A DNA stretch of 64,000 nucleotides from Solitalea longa (GCF_002920915.1 NZ_PQVF01000003.1:310001-374000); one strand, 5' to 3'. Counted from the first letter of the stretch, positions 33,675 through 43,745 are shown. The notes: a model not told the origin generated them from the sequence alone. Numbers and translations: made by a program.

Positions 33675-34424
33675 TTAATAACTTTTGATATCAATTCCAC
33701 CGAAGATATTTGATCCTTTCAATATCAATTTTTTAGTAGGCCCATCGGTACTTGGCATAATCGGGCGCTTATCATCTACTCCGCCAAAAATGCTGGTGGT
33801 TTCAATTTTTACTTCCCAGTTTGCCGGAACGATCAGCTTGGTTCCACCGAAAACATTGTCGATATCGATAGTAACTGTTCCTTCAAAATCAGCCTGTGAA
33901 AGGTTAAGGTCAACCCCTCCAAAAACCGAGTTTACTCTGCCGCCTTTAAAGTTTTTTGATAATACGGTTCTTTTGGTTCCGCCAAATGCGTTGGTAATGT
34001 CGATTGAATCCTCATCTGAAACATCTTCTTTTACACAATCATAATGTCGGCGGTGCTTTGGACGTAACATGATCACTATTCCTAAGAAAATAATGCCTGC
34101 TGGAATAAAGTATCTGCGCAGTGAAAGATCCCAGGCATAATATTGGTTCATCATAAAATAAGAACCTATCAATATCAGCACAGCCCAGCCAATTCCTCTG
34201 AAATTATGCTTTGCACCTACAAACACTCCCATGCCAATTAATAGTGCCTGCCAGCTGAAAAGATAATCCGGCACGCCCAAATCCATTTGGCGCAATAAAT
34301 AAATCACTCCAATAATGATAATCACCAACCCTCCTAAGAAATTGTTAGGCTGGCCGTAACGCATATGTCTTCTTTTTCTAAAGTCTGTTATTCTATCGTC
34401 TGAATATCTTGATTCTTGTTCCAT
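33675..34424 (-). CDS. LiaF-like membrane protein
   Basis: 249 residues from the ATG at 34424 (MEQESRYSDDRITDFRKRRH); an earlier ATG at 34487 adds an unlikely leader. About four transmembrane segments lie in residues 27-120 (NFLGGLVIIIIGVIYLLRQM and following). The C-terminal half is a beta-repeat domain with five FGG motifs (NAFGGTKRTVL, SVFGGVDLNLSQA, NVFGGTKLIVPANWEVKI, SIFGGVDDKRP, NIFGGIDIKSY), the LiaF/cell-wall-active antibiotic response domain. In Firmicutes LiaF holds the LiaRS two-component system off; here the partner would be the LytS/LytTR pair downstream. Confidence 0.88.
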   Translation of the reverse strand: MEQESRYSDDRITDFRKRRHMRYGQPNNFLGGLVIIIIGVIYLLRQMDLGVPDYLFSWQALLIGMGVFVGAKHNFRGIGWAVLILIGSYFMMNQYYAWDLSLRRYFIPAGIIFLGIVIMLRPKHRRHYDCVKEDVSDEDSIDITNAFGGTKRTVLSKNFKGGRVNSVFGGVDLNLSQADFEGTVTIDIDNVFGGTKLIVPANWEVKIETTSIFGGVDDKRPIMPSTDGPTKKLILKGSNIFGGIDIKSY

Positions 34425-34616
34425 GTTTTTAAATTCTTGACTGTTTATGATCCAAAAGTAATAGCGATCACTAAAGTTCAAAACCACAATCCGATTATCC
34501 GACCTAATATCTCGGCGAACGGTAGCTTTTAGTCGGTGAATTATTTAAACTTTTTAAAATCCAGCTTCAAAATCCTAAAATCTCTTTTGCTTTGGTATCT
34601 TTAACATTCAACTCTG

Positions 34617-36650
34617 ATGAAACTCATGCATAAACACACTAATCAACTTATTAACGAAACTTCACCTTATCTTTTACAACATGCCCACAATCCGGTGAAT
34701 TGGTATCCCTGGGGTGAAGATGCATTGAAAAAGGCAAGGGAGGAGAATAAACTTATTTTAGTCAGTGTTGGGTATTCAGCCTGCCATTGGTGCCATGTGA
34801 TGGAGCATGAATCATTTGAGGATGAGGAGGTGGCAAGCCTGATGAACGAGCATTTTGTTTGTGTAAAAGTAGATAGGGAAGAGCGTCCGGACATAGATCA
34901 AATTTATATGAATGCGGTTCAGCTTATGACTGGTGGTGGTGGCTGGCCATTGAATTGTTTTTGTTTACCCGATCAGCGCCCGTTTTATGGAGGGACGTAC
35001 TTCAAGAAAAATGATTGGAAACAATTACTGAACGACCTAAATGCCTTCTATCATAATAAACCTGATGAAGCTGAAGAATACGCCCGTCGTTTGCACGAAG
35101 GGATTAACCAATCAGACTTGGTAAGCTTTGTTAACGAGAAGAAAGAATACACAAACGAATCGTTAAAAGCCATTGTTGATCCCTGGATCCGTTATTTTGA
35201 TTTTACTGACGGAGGACACAATCGTGCGCCTAAGTTTCCCTTACCCAATAACTTCTTATTTTTACTCCGATATGCCCATTTAATGAAAGATCAAGCGTCG
35301 AATGTGATCACTCGCATAACGCTTGATAAAATGGCTTATGGAGGGATTTATGATCAGTTGGGAGGAGGCTTTGCCCGCTACTCAGTCGATTCGGTTTGGC
35401 TGGTGCCACATTTTGAAAAGATGTTATATGATAACGCCCAATTGGTTAGTCTTTATGCCGAAGCTTACCAATACAGCCATTCAGAGATCTATAAAAAGGT
35501 AGTAGAGGAAACGCTTGAATTTGTAAAGCGTGAGTTGACATCGCCTGAAGGAGGGTTTTATTCAGCTTTAGATGCCGATAGCGAAGGGGTGGAAGGTAAG
35601 TTTTATTGCTGGACGAAAGATGAATTACAAGGCCTCTTAGGTGATGATGAAGAGCTTTTCAGTATTTATTACAACGTAACAGAACAGGGTAATTGGGAAG
35701 AAACCAATATTCTGCATCGCAAACAAGATGATGATGTACTGGCAGAAGCTTTAGGTATTACGGTTGAAAAGCTGCTCGAAATTATAGAACGTTGCAAAGC
35801 AAAGTTGATGAAAGTGAGGGCGGCCAGAATTCGTCCAGGACTGGATGATAAAATTTTAACTTCCTGGAACGCGATGATGTTAAAAGGTTATGTAGATGCT
35901 TATCGAGTTTTTAATAATGCAGAATACCTCCATGCAGCAATTGAAAATGCACACTTTATTTTGGGCAACTTAAAAGCTTCTAATGGATCGCTTAAGCGCA
36001 ATTACAAGAACGGTAAAGCAACCATCAATGGTTTTTTAGATGATTATGCTTTTACCATAGATGCCTTCATTGAGCTTTATCAGGCCACGTTTGATGAGCA
36101 ATGGCTTAATGAGGCAAAACTATTGGTTGATTATTGCAATGATCACTTCGCCGACACGGATTCGGGAATGTACTTTTATACCGCAGATATCGATGAGCAA
36201 CTGATAGCCCGTAAAATGGAAGTGATGGATACGGTTATTCCTGCCTCAAATTCAGTTATGGCAAGGGCCTTACTAAAGCTGGGTACCTATTTTCAAAACG
36301 AAGAGTATCTGCAAAAGTCAAAGCAAATGCTGGCCAATGTGAGTGAACAGATAAAAAAATACGCTTCAGCCTATTCAAACTGGGCGTTGTTAAAGCTGGA
36401 GAATGTATTTCCTTTTTATGAGGTGGCTATTACCGGCAAAGGAGCCGTTAGCAGATTGGTTGAACTCGATCAGTATTATATTCCAAATAAACTGGTAATG
36501 GGAGGAGAAATTGGATCATTACCATTGCTGGAGGGAAAAATCAACGAAAAGTCGAAAGTATATGTATGCGTGAGCAGAACCTGCCTAATGCCAGTTTCGC
36601 AGGTGGTTGAAGCCGTTCAGCAAATGAAACATGACTTTCCAATTGTATAA
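34617..36650 (+). CDS. DUF255 thioredoxin-domain protein (YyaL/SPATA20-like)
   Basis: 677 residues. The N-terminal DUF255 thioredoxin-like domain is highly recognisable: [60 protein letters not shown] and [20 protein letters not shown]. Residues about 200-600 form an alpha/alpha-toroid resembling glycoside hydrolases or epimerases ([57 protein letters not shown]). The exact biochemical role is unresolved in this family. A second in-frame ATG three codons in (34626) is an equally good start. An HD-domain gene follows 9 bp later. Confidence 0.93.
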   Translation: MKLMHKHTNQLINETSPYLLQHAHNPVNWYPWGEDALKKAREENKLILVSVGYSACHWCHVMEHESFEDEEVASLMNEHFVCVKVDREERPDIDQIYMNAVQLMTGGGGWPLNCFCLPDQRPFYGGTYFKKNDWKQLLNDLNAFYHNKPDEAEEYARRLHEGINQSDLVSFVNEKKEYTNESLKAIVDPWIRYFDFTDGGHNRAPKFPLPNNFLFLLRYAHLMKDQASNVITRITLDKMAYGGIYDQLGGGFARYSVDSVWLVPHFEKMLYDNAQLVSLYAEAYQYSHSEIYKKVVEETLEFVKRELTSPEGGFYSALDADSEGVEGKFYCWTKDELQGLLGDDEELFSIYYNVTEQGNWEETNILHRKQDDDVLAEALGITVEKLLEIIERCKAKLMKVRAARIRPGLDDKILTSWNAMMLKGYVDAYRVFNNAEYLHAAIENAHFILGNLKASNGSLKRNYKNGKATINGFLDDYAFTIDAFIELYQATFDEQWLNEAKLLVDYCNDHFADTDSGMYFYTADIDEQLIARKMEVMDTVIPASNSVMARALLKLGTYFQNEEYLQKSKQMLANVSEQIKKYASAYSNWALLKLENVFPFYEVAITGKGAVSRLVELDQYYIPNKLVMGGEIGSLPLLEGKINEKSKVYVCVSRTCLMPVSQVVEAVQQMKHDFPIV

Positions 36651-36659
36651 TTTAATTCG

Positions 36660-37271
36660 ATGCAAAATATGCCTTCGCTTGACCTTGGAAGACAAACTTT
36701 CGGAGATATAACTAACGTAAATAATGTATTAAGCCGAGAAGAGGTGGCTCAATTATTGGCCGATTGGGTGAAAAATGAACGGCTGCTTTTGCACATGAAA
36801 CAGGTAAGTTACCTGATGAAACAGTGGGCATTGGAGCGTGAGGAGCTTTCATCTGATGAAGCATGGAAATGGGAGATGGCCGGGGTACTGCATGATGCCG
36901 ATTGGGATCAATGGCCCGAGCAGCATTGCAAATTAATTATTGAAGAGCTGGAACGAAGAAACGTTGATCCGGAAATTATTCATGCCATTGCATCTCATGG
37001 TCCTTTCTATTTTGGTGTTGAGCCCATAACTAAAATGGATAAAATGTTGTATGCCTTGGATGAGCTTTCGGGATTGATCCATGCTTACTCCTTAATGCGT
37101 CCGGAAGGTTATACTGGGATGGAATTAAAGGGAGTAAAGAAACGGCTAAAGGAGAAAACCTTTGCCGCCAATGTTTCCCGTAGCGATATTCAGGATGCCT
37201 GTGATCGGGCAAATCTCCATCTCGATGATTTGATTCAGTTTATCATTAACCATCAAGGTAATGTAAGCTGA
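36660..37271 (+). CDS. HD-domain hydrolase
   Basis: 203 residues with an HD-superfamily metal phosphohydrolase fold: an early His in NERLLLHMKQVSYLM, the HD pair in AGVLHDADWDQWPEQHC, later HAIASHGPF, and Asp in MLYALDELSGLIHAY. It is the HDIG-type small cytosolic protein found across Bacteroidota; substrate unknown. It begins 9 bp after the DUF255 gene, so co-transcription is likely. Confidence 0.9.
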   Translation: MQNMPSLDLGRQTFGDITNVNNVLSREEVAQLLADWVKNERLLLHMKQVSYLMKQWALEREELSSDEAWKWEMAGVLHDADWDQWPEQHCKLIIEELERRNVDPEIIHAIASHGPFYFGVEPITKMDKMLYALDELSGLIHAYSLMRPEGYTGMELKGVKKRLKEKTFAANVSRSDIQDACDRANLHLDDLIQFIINHQGNVS

Positions 37272-37315
37272 AAGGTTAGGGGGAAGAAGATTAGTTTTTA
37301 TGTAATTAGTTAAAC

Positions 37316-37729
37316 ATGGATGCAATTAAGTTTTATTGTGAAAAGTTTCAAGGAGCTTTGGTTATTCTGATAGCGATGACAATGTTGCTGGCACCGAATG
37401 GATCCCAAGCTCAAAACAAAACAACTTACATGCGAATTGCTAAAATTACTGTTGATGGCACTGCGTTAGAGGGCTATAAAATTGCTTTAAAGGAACAAAT
37501 GCAAGCAGCCCTTAGGCTTGAAAAAGGTGTTTTGGCTTACTCGGCTGTTCAGGATAAAAATAATCCGGTACAGATCACAATTTTAGAAACCTATGCCAGC
37601 GTTGAGGCTTATCAAGCGCATATTCAAACAGCACATTTCAAAAAGTATAAAGCAACAGTAGCTAATTGGGTCAAGCATCTTGAGTTAACCGATGTGCTTC
37701 CCATTGCTACACTTGTTAAGCAGGAATAA
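37316..37729 (+). CDS. exported ABM-domain (quinol monooxygenase-like) protein
   Basis: 137 residues. A hydrophobic leader (GALVILIAMTMLLAPNGSQA/Q) is preceded by an unusually long polar N-terminus (MDAIKFYCEKFQ). The antibiotic biosynthesis monooxygenase-type ferredoxin-like fold follows (RIAKITVDGTALEGYKIALK, EKGVLAYSAVQDKNNPVQIT, ETYASVEAYQAHIQTAHFKK). Such proteins act as small dimeric quinol monooxygenases or related enzymes. It is probably periplasmic. It is a lone gene convergent with the PepSY gene. Confidence 0.82.
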   Translation: MDAIKFYCEKFQGALVILIAMTMLLAPNGSQAQNKTTYMRIAKITVDGTALEGYKIALKEQMQAALRLEKGVLAYSAVQDKNNPVQITILETYASVEAYQAHIQTAHFKKYKATVANWVKHLELTDVLPIATLVKQE

Positions 37730-37741
37730 TTGATTTTTGAA

Positions 37742-38833
37742 TTAGCTTATTACAGGAATGCTCTTCAAGCTTGCTTTTCTTCTTTTAATGAAGTACATCA
37801 TAAAGCCGGTTATGGAAAGCAAGGGAACACTTAATCCCGTAAGGCAATAGATAATTTTCACTATAAAACCTCCATATTCTCCAAAGTGGAGCGGTTTGAT
37901 AATGGCATTGAATTTTTCTCCAAAACTTTTCTGCGCAATTAGTTCAAGTTTGCCTTTCACTTTTCCAGAGGCTAGTTCTACCTTAATCTGATTGGAAAAA
38001 GGGAAGTAAAGAAAAAAGTCATCTGGTACACTGCCGCCAACCTGTATGGTTTCGCTTCCTGCCGGAATTCGGATATAGTTAGGTTGAAAATCAGTATACT
38101 GAGATCTAATGCTTGTTAAAACACTATCAATATTGCAGTTGATCACAGTCTGTTTCAAATGATCGGCTTTATGCTCTTTCTTTTTTAAACCGGTACTTAC
38201 AATAGTAAAACTGATGATTACACCTGTAACTGCTAAAATAAAATTCAGGAACAAGCTCCACACGCCCACTATTCGGTGTAATGATGAGGATAATGTTTGG
38301 CTGTTTTTGTTATTAACCTTCGCATTAAAACTCAACACTTTTCCAATTGACTTTCGGTAGATGATAAAGCCGGAAATGATTGATAAAACGAACAACACGC
38401 CCGTTATCAATACAATAACTTTACCTATTTGTCCGGAGTGTAAATTATAATGAAGGTTCAGCATCCATACCACCAGCGTGGAATTAGTGTCAAACGTTTT
38501 TAAAATCGCAGCGGTTTCCGGATGGGTAAACACGGTTAATCGCTTACTTTCTTTTCTAATACTGAATTGAAGGCTCTCGTTTTCCTTCGGTGTAACATTC
38601 GTTAGTCTTATTTCTGCTCCCGGGTAGTTATCCGCTAGTTTTTTAATCGATTTATCAATATTGATGTTAGAAGGACTAAACTTAACTAGTGGGGGCTGCA
38701 ATTGAGCATGGTCAATTTCTTCTCTGAAAACCAAAACCGAACCACTAACGGCAATAACCAGAAGTACAAGGCCTGAAATCAGCCCCAGCCATTTATGGAT
38801 CTTATAGGTTTTACGGAGAAGAGAGTTTAACAT
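37742..38833 (-). CDS. PepSY-associated transmembrane protein
   Basis: 363 residues. It starts with the PepSY_TM signature (TYKIHKWLGLISGLVLLVIA, SGSVLVFREEID) and has about four transmembrane helices with a periplasmic PepSY-like domain between the first and second (PLVKFSPSNINIDKSIKKLA, AEIRLTNVTPKENESLQF). Conserved His in HKWLG, WMLNLHYNLHSG, SSSLHRIVGVWSLF and IKPLHFGEYGG could coordinate haem. Such proteins, next to TonB receptors, are thought to reduce ferric siderophores. It lies downstream of the TonB-dependent receptor on the same strand, with a hairpin between. Confidence 0.88.
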   Translation of the reverse strand: MLNSLLRKTYKIHKWLGLISGLVLLVIAVSGSVLVFREEIDHAQLQPPLVKFSPSNINIDKSIKKLADNYPGAEIRLTNVTPKENESLQFSIRKESKRLTVFTHPETAAILKTFDTNSTLVVWMLNLHYNLHSGQIGKVIVLITGVLFVLSIISGFIIYRKSIGKVLSFNAKVNNKNSQTLSSSLHRIVGVWSLFLNFILAVTGVIISFTIVSTGLKKKEHKADHLKQTVINCNIDSVLTSIRSQYTDFQPNYIRIPAGSETIQVGGSVPDDFFLYFPFSNQIKVELASGKVKGKLELIAQKSFGEKFNAIIKPLHFGEYGGFIVKIIYCLTGLSVPLLSITGFMMYFIKRRKASLKSIPVIS

Positions 38834-38847
38834 ACTTTATAAATAAA

Positions 38848-38879
38848 ACCAGCAAGTAGGAGCATCCTTTCTTGCTGGT
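38848..38879 (-). terminator. hairpin between the TonB receptor and PepSY genes
   Basis: ACCAGCAAG (38848-38856) and CTTGCTGGT (38871-38879) are perfect arms with a 14-nt loop. On the minus strand the stem is followed by TTTTATTTAT. It probably terminates or attenuates receptor transcription before the PepSY gene. Confidence 0.7.
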
Positions 38880-38896
38880 CTTTTATTCTGAACTAA

Positions 38897-41083
38897 TTAA
38901 AATGAATAACCTAAAGCTACATTATAGCGTGCACCGTTTGATTGTGTGTAATAATCAGCACGGCCATAAAACTGAGCATAAGGAGTATAATAGTTGGTGT
39001 TTAACAGGTTTTCAACGCCTAGCGTAACCTTAAAGTTTTTAGGCAATTGGTAGGCAGCATTAAGGTTGAAAATATTGAATGAATTAACCCTTCCTTCGCC
39101 TAATTTATATTCACCTTTTGAATTGGGTTCAAAATGATCACGACTTCCAGAGCGGATCCAATATAAACCAACATCAAGTTTATTAACCGGCTTATAGTTT
39201 ACATAAGCTGTTAGTTTAGAAGGAGAAATGCGTAATCCTGATAAATAAACATCGCCTTCATCGTCAAAATCTTTATCGTTGTTGGCGTCAATTTTTCCTT
39301 CACTGTACGAGTAGGAAGCACCTGCTTTTAATTTACTCGAGATAAATACATCGGCAGCAACTTCAAATCCTTTTACTTTTTCAGGGGCGCGTTGAGGTAC
39401 CAGCCAGCCATCAACCTGAACTAAATTGGCTCCTAATTTTGATGTGCTGATATATCCAACCGCTTCGAAGTTAAAGATACCGATCCGGCTATTGAAACCG
39501 GCTTCATAGTTGTTGGCTATCACCGCTTTTGTGTTCAACTGTTGAACGGTGTTTTCAGTAGCGGCACGTAAAATTCTTCCCAAATCATAAATAGAAAATC
39601 CTTGAGAAAAACTTACATAAGGTGTAAACTGCTGGTATTTTGAAAAGCGAATACCGGCATTGTAAGTAAGTGGATTGTAAATAAGTTTCGCGCCTTTAAC
39701 GGCAATACTTCCCTTGTTGTTTGCTCCCGTAGCCAGGGTGTTGTAATCGTTGATTTTAACCGAAAGGTTTTCATAACGAATACCTGCTTTTACTACCAGG
39801 TATTCAAATAAATAAGATTTAAGTTGTAGATATGGGGCCAATGAAAACGCGTTCATGTCCGGAACCCATGAACGGCCGTCTCTTAAGCGTTGCGAGGTGA
39901 TATCGTTCAGCACATCACCACCATAAATAACATCACCTTTAAAGTTTTTAGAAACTGTATAAGGAGTAACAAAGTTTAAACGAAGTCCTTTTTTATCAGA
40001 ATTTAACTGCGATTGGCCACCTTTATAAAATGTTTCAGAGTAGCCAAAGTTAGTTTCGAACTTTTGCATATACATTGAGTAGCTAAAGTCCGTTCCACCA
40101 AATAGGTTTTTTTGAGTATACTGCAAAGCCACATTGTGATTGTATGGAGTTCCTTCGCCATCAGTTTTTCGCTCACCTGGTACACCAATAGTTGGAGTCT
40201 CGCCGTAAACGCCAACCTTAGCCACATAATCAGATCTTTGCTCACTTCTGAAAAAGTTATACATCAACTCAATACGGCTATCTTGATTAAGGTCGTAACC
40301 TAATTTGGCAAATCCATTATAAGTCTTCATCTCGCCTAAGCCAAAATCAGGACTGATCACATTACCGTCAGCATCTTTTAAAACGCCTGTTTTTTCATAG
40401 CTTCCGCTTACACTATAATCAAAAGCGTTTTGTTTGCCAGAAAATAATTGATTTATACGGAAGCCTCCAGTATTTCCTGCGTTTTTAACTTGTCCGCTAC
40501 CGCCTATGATTGTTTGGCCGGCGAATTTTTGGGTTTGTGGTTTCTTGGTAATATAGTTGATCAATCCACCATCAGCACCATTACCATAAATGGAAGTGGC
40601 TCCTTTTACGATTTCAATACGTTCAATAGCCGAAGGGTCAATGGTACGCATCTCTCTTGATGCTGCACGTAAAGGTGTTGATTGCGGAATACCATCAATC
40701 AATACCAGTGCATTACGGCCTCTTAGCGTTTGGCCAGTGTTGTATGAAGTATTTGAAGGCAGTGCTAAACCTGGTACAGTCCAACCGATAACGTTGGTCA
40801 TATTTGAGTTTACCGAAGCTTGCGCCGCAATTTCTTTTGCATTAATTACTGTAACAGTTACAGGAGTTTCACTTTTAGTTTCTTTAGTTCTTCCAGCTGA
40901 AACCACAACTTCATCCAGCTCTCTGTTATATTTTAAACTATCATTTGATGTTTTGTTTTGAGAAGATGAACGTTTGGTAGCAGGTTTGTTAGATGTTTGT
41001 TTTGTATTAACTGGGTTGACGGTTTGAGCGAGGGTAGAATATCCCAGGGAAAGAAAAATAAAGGAAAATATAAATCGATGCAT
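38897..41083 (-). CDS. TonB-dependent siderophore-type receptor
   Basis: 728 residues from the ATG at 41083, which opens the signal peptide MHRFIFSFIFLSLGYSTLA/Q (the ATG at 41110 adds nine residues). A short Thr/Ser/Lys linker precedes the plug domain (about 60-190: ELDEVVVSAGRTKETKSETP, RNALVLIDGIPQS, IERIEIVKGATSIYGNGADG, LINYITKKP). The 22-strand barrel ends in the aromatic C-terminus YNVALGYSF. There is no CarboxypepD-like extension, so it is of FecA/FhuA siderophore type rather than SusC type. The downstream PepSY gene supports a ferric-siderophore role. Confidence 0.93.
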   Translation of the reverse strand: MHRFIFSFIFLSLGYSTLAQTVNPVNTKQTSNKPATKRSSSQNKTSNDSLKYNRELDEVVVSAGRTKETKSETPVTVTVINAKEIAAQASVNSNMTNVIGWTVPGLALPSNTSYNTGQTLRGRNALVLIDGIPQSTPLRAASREMRTIDPSAIERIEIVKGATSIYGNGADGGLINYITKKPQTQKFAGQTIIGGSGQVKNAGNTGGFRINQLFSGKQNAFDYSVSGSYEKTGVLKDADGNVISPDFGLGEMKTYNGFAKLGYDLNQDSRIELMYNFFRSEQRSDYVAKVGVYGETPTIGVPGERKTDGEGTPYNHNVALQYTQKNLFGGTDFSYSMYMQKFETNFGYSETFYKGGQSQLNSDKKGLRLNFVTPYTVSKNFKGDVIYGGDVLNDITSQRLRDGRSWVPDMNAFSLAPYLQLKSYLFEYLVVKAGIRYENLSVKINDYNTLATGANNKGSIAVKGAKLIYNPLTYNAGIRFSKYQQFTPYVSFSQGFSIYDLGRILRAATENTVQQLNTKAVIANNYEAGFNSRIGIFNFEAVGYISTSKLGANLVQVDGWLVPQRAPEKVKGFEVAADVFISSKLKAGASYSYSEGKIDANNDKDFDDEGDVYLSGLRISPSKLTAYVNYKPVNKLDVGLYWIRSGSRDHFEPNSKGEYKLGEGRVNSFNIFNLNAAYQLPKNFKVTLGVENLLNTNYYTPYAQFYGRADYYTQSNGARYNVALGYSF

Positions 41084-41248
41084 GTATATGAAAGTTTTTT
41101 CTGGCCGCAAAAATAGAAATCCTTTCCTTTATTTAGAATAAATTTAAATAAATTTTATCCATTAAATGTTGAGTTTAATTTTGAGTTTAACGCCGTGTTT
41201 TTTAAATAGTAATGCTTATTTTTCGAATTCAATAATCAAATTTACCTT

Positions 41249-42886
41249 ATGCTTGATCAACAATTGGAGATTAGCCGCAACGAAGACATTAATAAACAAT
41301 TGCTTTATGAATTAAAGTCGCGCCGAAAGAAACTGCACTTAGGTGGAGGGGAAAAAGCCGCTGCGAAACAAAAGGAAAAAGGCAAACTGCTTGCAAGAGA
41401 GCGCATCGCATACCTGATAGATCCAACCACTGAGTTTACTGAATTTGGAACATTTGCCGCCTACGAGATGTATGCCGAAGCTGGAGGTTGTCCTGCAGCC
41501 GGGGTAATTACAGGTTTGGGTTATGTTTCGGGAAGACTTTGTGTGATTGTAGCTAACGATGCCACCGTAAAAGCTGGTGCATGGTTTCCAATGACGGCTA
41601 AAAAGAATCTTCGTGCCCAGGAGATAGCGATGGAAAATCATTTGCCGATTATTTATTTGGTCGATAGTGCCGGGGTTTACCTGCCTATGCAGGACGAAAT
41701 TTTTCCAGATAAGGAACACTTTGGTCGCATTTTCAGGAATAATGCTATCATGTCATCAAAAGGCATTGTACAAATTGCTGCAATAATGGGTTCATGTGTG
41801 GCTGGGGGGGCTTATCTGCCAATCATGAGTGATGAAGCATTGATTGTTGAAGGTACTGGTTCGGTTTTTCTGGCGGGTTCGTATTTGGTGAAATCAGCCA
41901 TAGGAGAAGATATTGATAATGAAACCTTGGGTGGAGCAACTACACATTCCGAAATATCAGGGGTAACCGATTATAAATGTGAGAATGACCAGGATTGCTT
42001 GGATAAGATCCGCTCGTTAGTTGATAAAATTGGTGATAATCTCAAAGCAGGCTTTAACAGGGTAGCAGCCAAAATGCCTTTATATGATCAAAAAGAAATT
42101 TATAAACTGCTACCTGATAGTCGGGATAAACAGTTTGAAATGCTTGATATTATCCATCGTTTGGTTGATAATTCTGAATTTGATGAATACAAAGAATTAT
42201 ATGGCAAATCGATCTTATGCGGATATGCGCGTATAAACGGCTGGGCAGTTGGTATTGTGGCCAATCAGCGTAAAGTAGTAAAGTCTAAAAAGGGGGAGAT
42301 GCAGTTTGGCGGAGTTATTTATTCTGATTCGGCGGACAAAGCCACCCGCTTTATCATGAATTGCAATCAGAAGAAAATTCCCCTGGTGTTTTTGCAGGAT
42401 GTTACTGGCTTTATGGTAGGTTCACGTTCTGAGCAGGGGGGAATTATTAAGGATGGGGCCAAAATGGTAAATGCTGTCGCTAATTCTGTAGTGCCGAAAT
42501 TTACCATAGTTATAGGTAACTCTTATGGTGCTGGCAATTATGCCATGTGCGGAAAAGCCTATGACCCCCGCTTTATTGCTGCTTGGCCTACTGCAAAAAT
42601 TGCTGTAATGGGTGGTTCTCAGGCAGCAAAAACCTTACTGCAAATCCAGGAAGCATCATTAAAAGCAAAAGGCGAAGAAATAACGGATGAAAAAGAACAA
42701 AAGCTTTTAAAAGAAATTACAGATAGATATAATAATCAAACTACGCCTTATTATGCCGCCGCCCGTTTATGGGTGGATGAGATAATCGATCCTTTAGATA
42801 CCCGAAAATGGATATCAATAGGTATTGAAGCTGCTAATCATGCACCGATAGAAAAGCCTTTTAGTGTTGGAGTTTTGCAGGTTTGA
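41249..42886 (+). CDS. acyl-CoA carboxylase carboxyltransferase (beta) subunit
   Basis: 545 residues with two crotonase-fold carboxyltransferase halves. Features such as GKLLARERIAYLIDP, VIVANDATVKAGAWFPMTAK, YLVDSAGVYLPMQDE and IFRNNAIMSSKGI-IAAIMGS-AGGAYLP most resemble methylcrotonyl-CoA carboxylase beta chains rather than propionyl-CoA ones. The second half has FLQDVTGFMVGSRSEQGG and VIGNSYGAGNYAMCGKAYDPR. It transfers carboxyl from biotin to an acyl-CoA. The alpha (biotin carboxylase/BCCP) subunit is not adjacent, so it must be encoded elsewhere. The exact acyl-CoA (methylcrotonyl, geranyl or other) is inference. Confidence 0.9.
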   Translation: MLDQQLEISRNEDINKQLLYELKSRRKKLHLGGGEKAAAKQKEKGKLLARERIAYLIDPTTEFTEFGTFAAYEMYAEAGGCPAAGVITGLGYVSGRLCVIVANDATVKAGAWFPMTAKKNLRAQEIAMENHLPIIYLVDSAGVYLPMQDEIFPDKEHFGRIFRNNAIMSSKGIVQIAAIMGSCVAGGAYLPIMSDEALIVEGTGSVFLAGSYLVKSAIGEDIDNETLGGATTHSEISGVTDYKCENDQDCLDKIRSLVDKIGDNLKAGFNRVAAKMPLYDQKEIYKLLPDSRDKQFEMLDIIHRLVDNSEFDEYKELYGKSILCGYARINGWAVGIVANQRKVVKSKKGEMQFGGVIYSDSADKATRFIMNCNQKKIPLVFLQDVTGFMVGSRSEQGGIIKDGAKMVNAVANSVVPKFTIVIGNSYGAGNYAMCGKAYDPRFIAAWPTAKIAVMGGSQAAKTLLQIQEASLKAKGEEITDEKEQKLLKEITDRYNNQTTPYYAAARLWVDEIIDPLDTRKWISIGIEAANHAPIEKPFSVGVLQV

Positions 42887-42907
42887 TAATTTAGAAACTT
42901 ACTAAAT

Positions 42908-42955
42908 AACGGTCGTAAATAATGAAAAACATCATTGTTCCGGCCGTTTGTTCAT
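42908..42955 (+). terminator. probable terminator after the carboxyltransferase gene
   Basis: AACGGTCG (42908-42915) pairs with CGGCCGTT (42941-42948) with one G-U pair. An inner AATGA/TCATT stem lies between, followed by TGTTCATTTTA. The U-tract is imperfect. Confidence 0.5.
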
Positions 42956-43004
42956 TTTATCAGATTGATTTGGAAATTTTACACACCCAAGCACTTGGTA
43001 TCTA

Positions 43005-43034
43005 TTGCAACTATTCAGCCTATAATTATATTTA
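43005..43034 (+). promoter_or_regulatory. candidate Bacteroidota promoter for the PAS-LuxR / pnuC pair
   Basis: TTG at 43005-43007 and TATATTTA at 43027-43034 with a 19-bp spacer fit the -33 TTG / -7 TAnnTTTG pattern except for the last base. The predicted transcription start would be near 43041, just before the ATG at 43050. Confidence 0.42.
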
Positions 43035-43049
43035 CGCAAATTTAAAGGC

Positions 43050-43736
43050 ATGGAGCAAAGTAACGAGATCGAGGTGCTTAAAAAAAGAATAGATGAGCTG
43101 GAAAAAGAGCTTGAATTTCTAAATGCTGTTATTCATAAATTACCGGCCAATATTTACGTTTCTGATCTTAACGAAAAAAAGATTGTTTGGTGCAATCAAA
43201 CTCATGAATTATCTACTGGTTACTTACTTAAAGAGGCAACAGCGATAGGGTATGAGTTTTTTAAAGAAACTATACATCCTAATGATTTAAATATTCCGGA
43301 AGATAGCATTCAGCATTATAGCGCCCCTATTGAAGATAACTTTGGGGGTATATTTCGTACCCGCAAAAAAGGAAGCGAAAACTGGAAATGGTATGCCGGT
43401 TGGGCTACTTCATTTAAAGAGGCCGAAGAAAAAGCGGTTGAAATCCTTTGTGTTGACGTGGAGCTGAGTGGGAGTATGCATACCATTGCTCAATCGGCAG
43501 AGGCTTTAAAAGAGGTTTTAACTTTCAGAAATCAATATCTGATTGAAAAGCTCACCAGCAGGGAAAAAGAGATCTTAAAACATGTTGGAATGGGCTTTTC
43601 AAATAAAAAAATAGCTGAAGAGCTAAATATAAGTTTGCTGACCGTGCAAACCCACCGAAGAAATATTCAGGAAAAAATGAACACTTCTAATACAGCTGAA
43701 ATGGTTGCCCTGGCAAAAGAATGTGGTATCTCTTAA
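43050..43736 (+). CDS. PAS-domain LuxR-type regulator
   Basis: 228 residues. A short coiled coil (EIEVLKKRIDELEKELEFLN) leads into a PAS domain (about 25-140: AVIHKLPANIYVSDLNEKKI, WCNQTHELSTGY, GGIFRTRKKGSENWKWYAGW). The C-terminus is a LuxR/GerE helix-turn-helix (about 165-225: LTSREKEILKHVGMGFSNKK, IAEELNISLLTVQTHRRNIQ). It has no receiver domain, so the PAS domain is the likely sensor. pnuC starts 9 bp downstream on the same strand, suggesting that it regulates, or is co-regulated with, nicotinamide nucleoside uptake; this is inferred. Confidence 0.92.
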   Translation: MEQSNEIEVLKKRIDELEKELEFLNAVIHKLPANIYVSDLNEKKIVWCNQTHELSTGYLLKEATAIGYEFFKETIHPNDLNIPEDSIQHYSAPIEDNFGGIFRTRKKGSENWKWYAGWATSFKEAEEKAVEILCVDVELSGSMHTIAQSAEALKEVLTFRNQYLIEKLTSREKEILKHVGMGFSNKKIAEELNISLLTVQTHRRNIQEKMNTSNTAEMVALAKECGIS

Positions 43737-43745
43737 GTTTTATTC

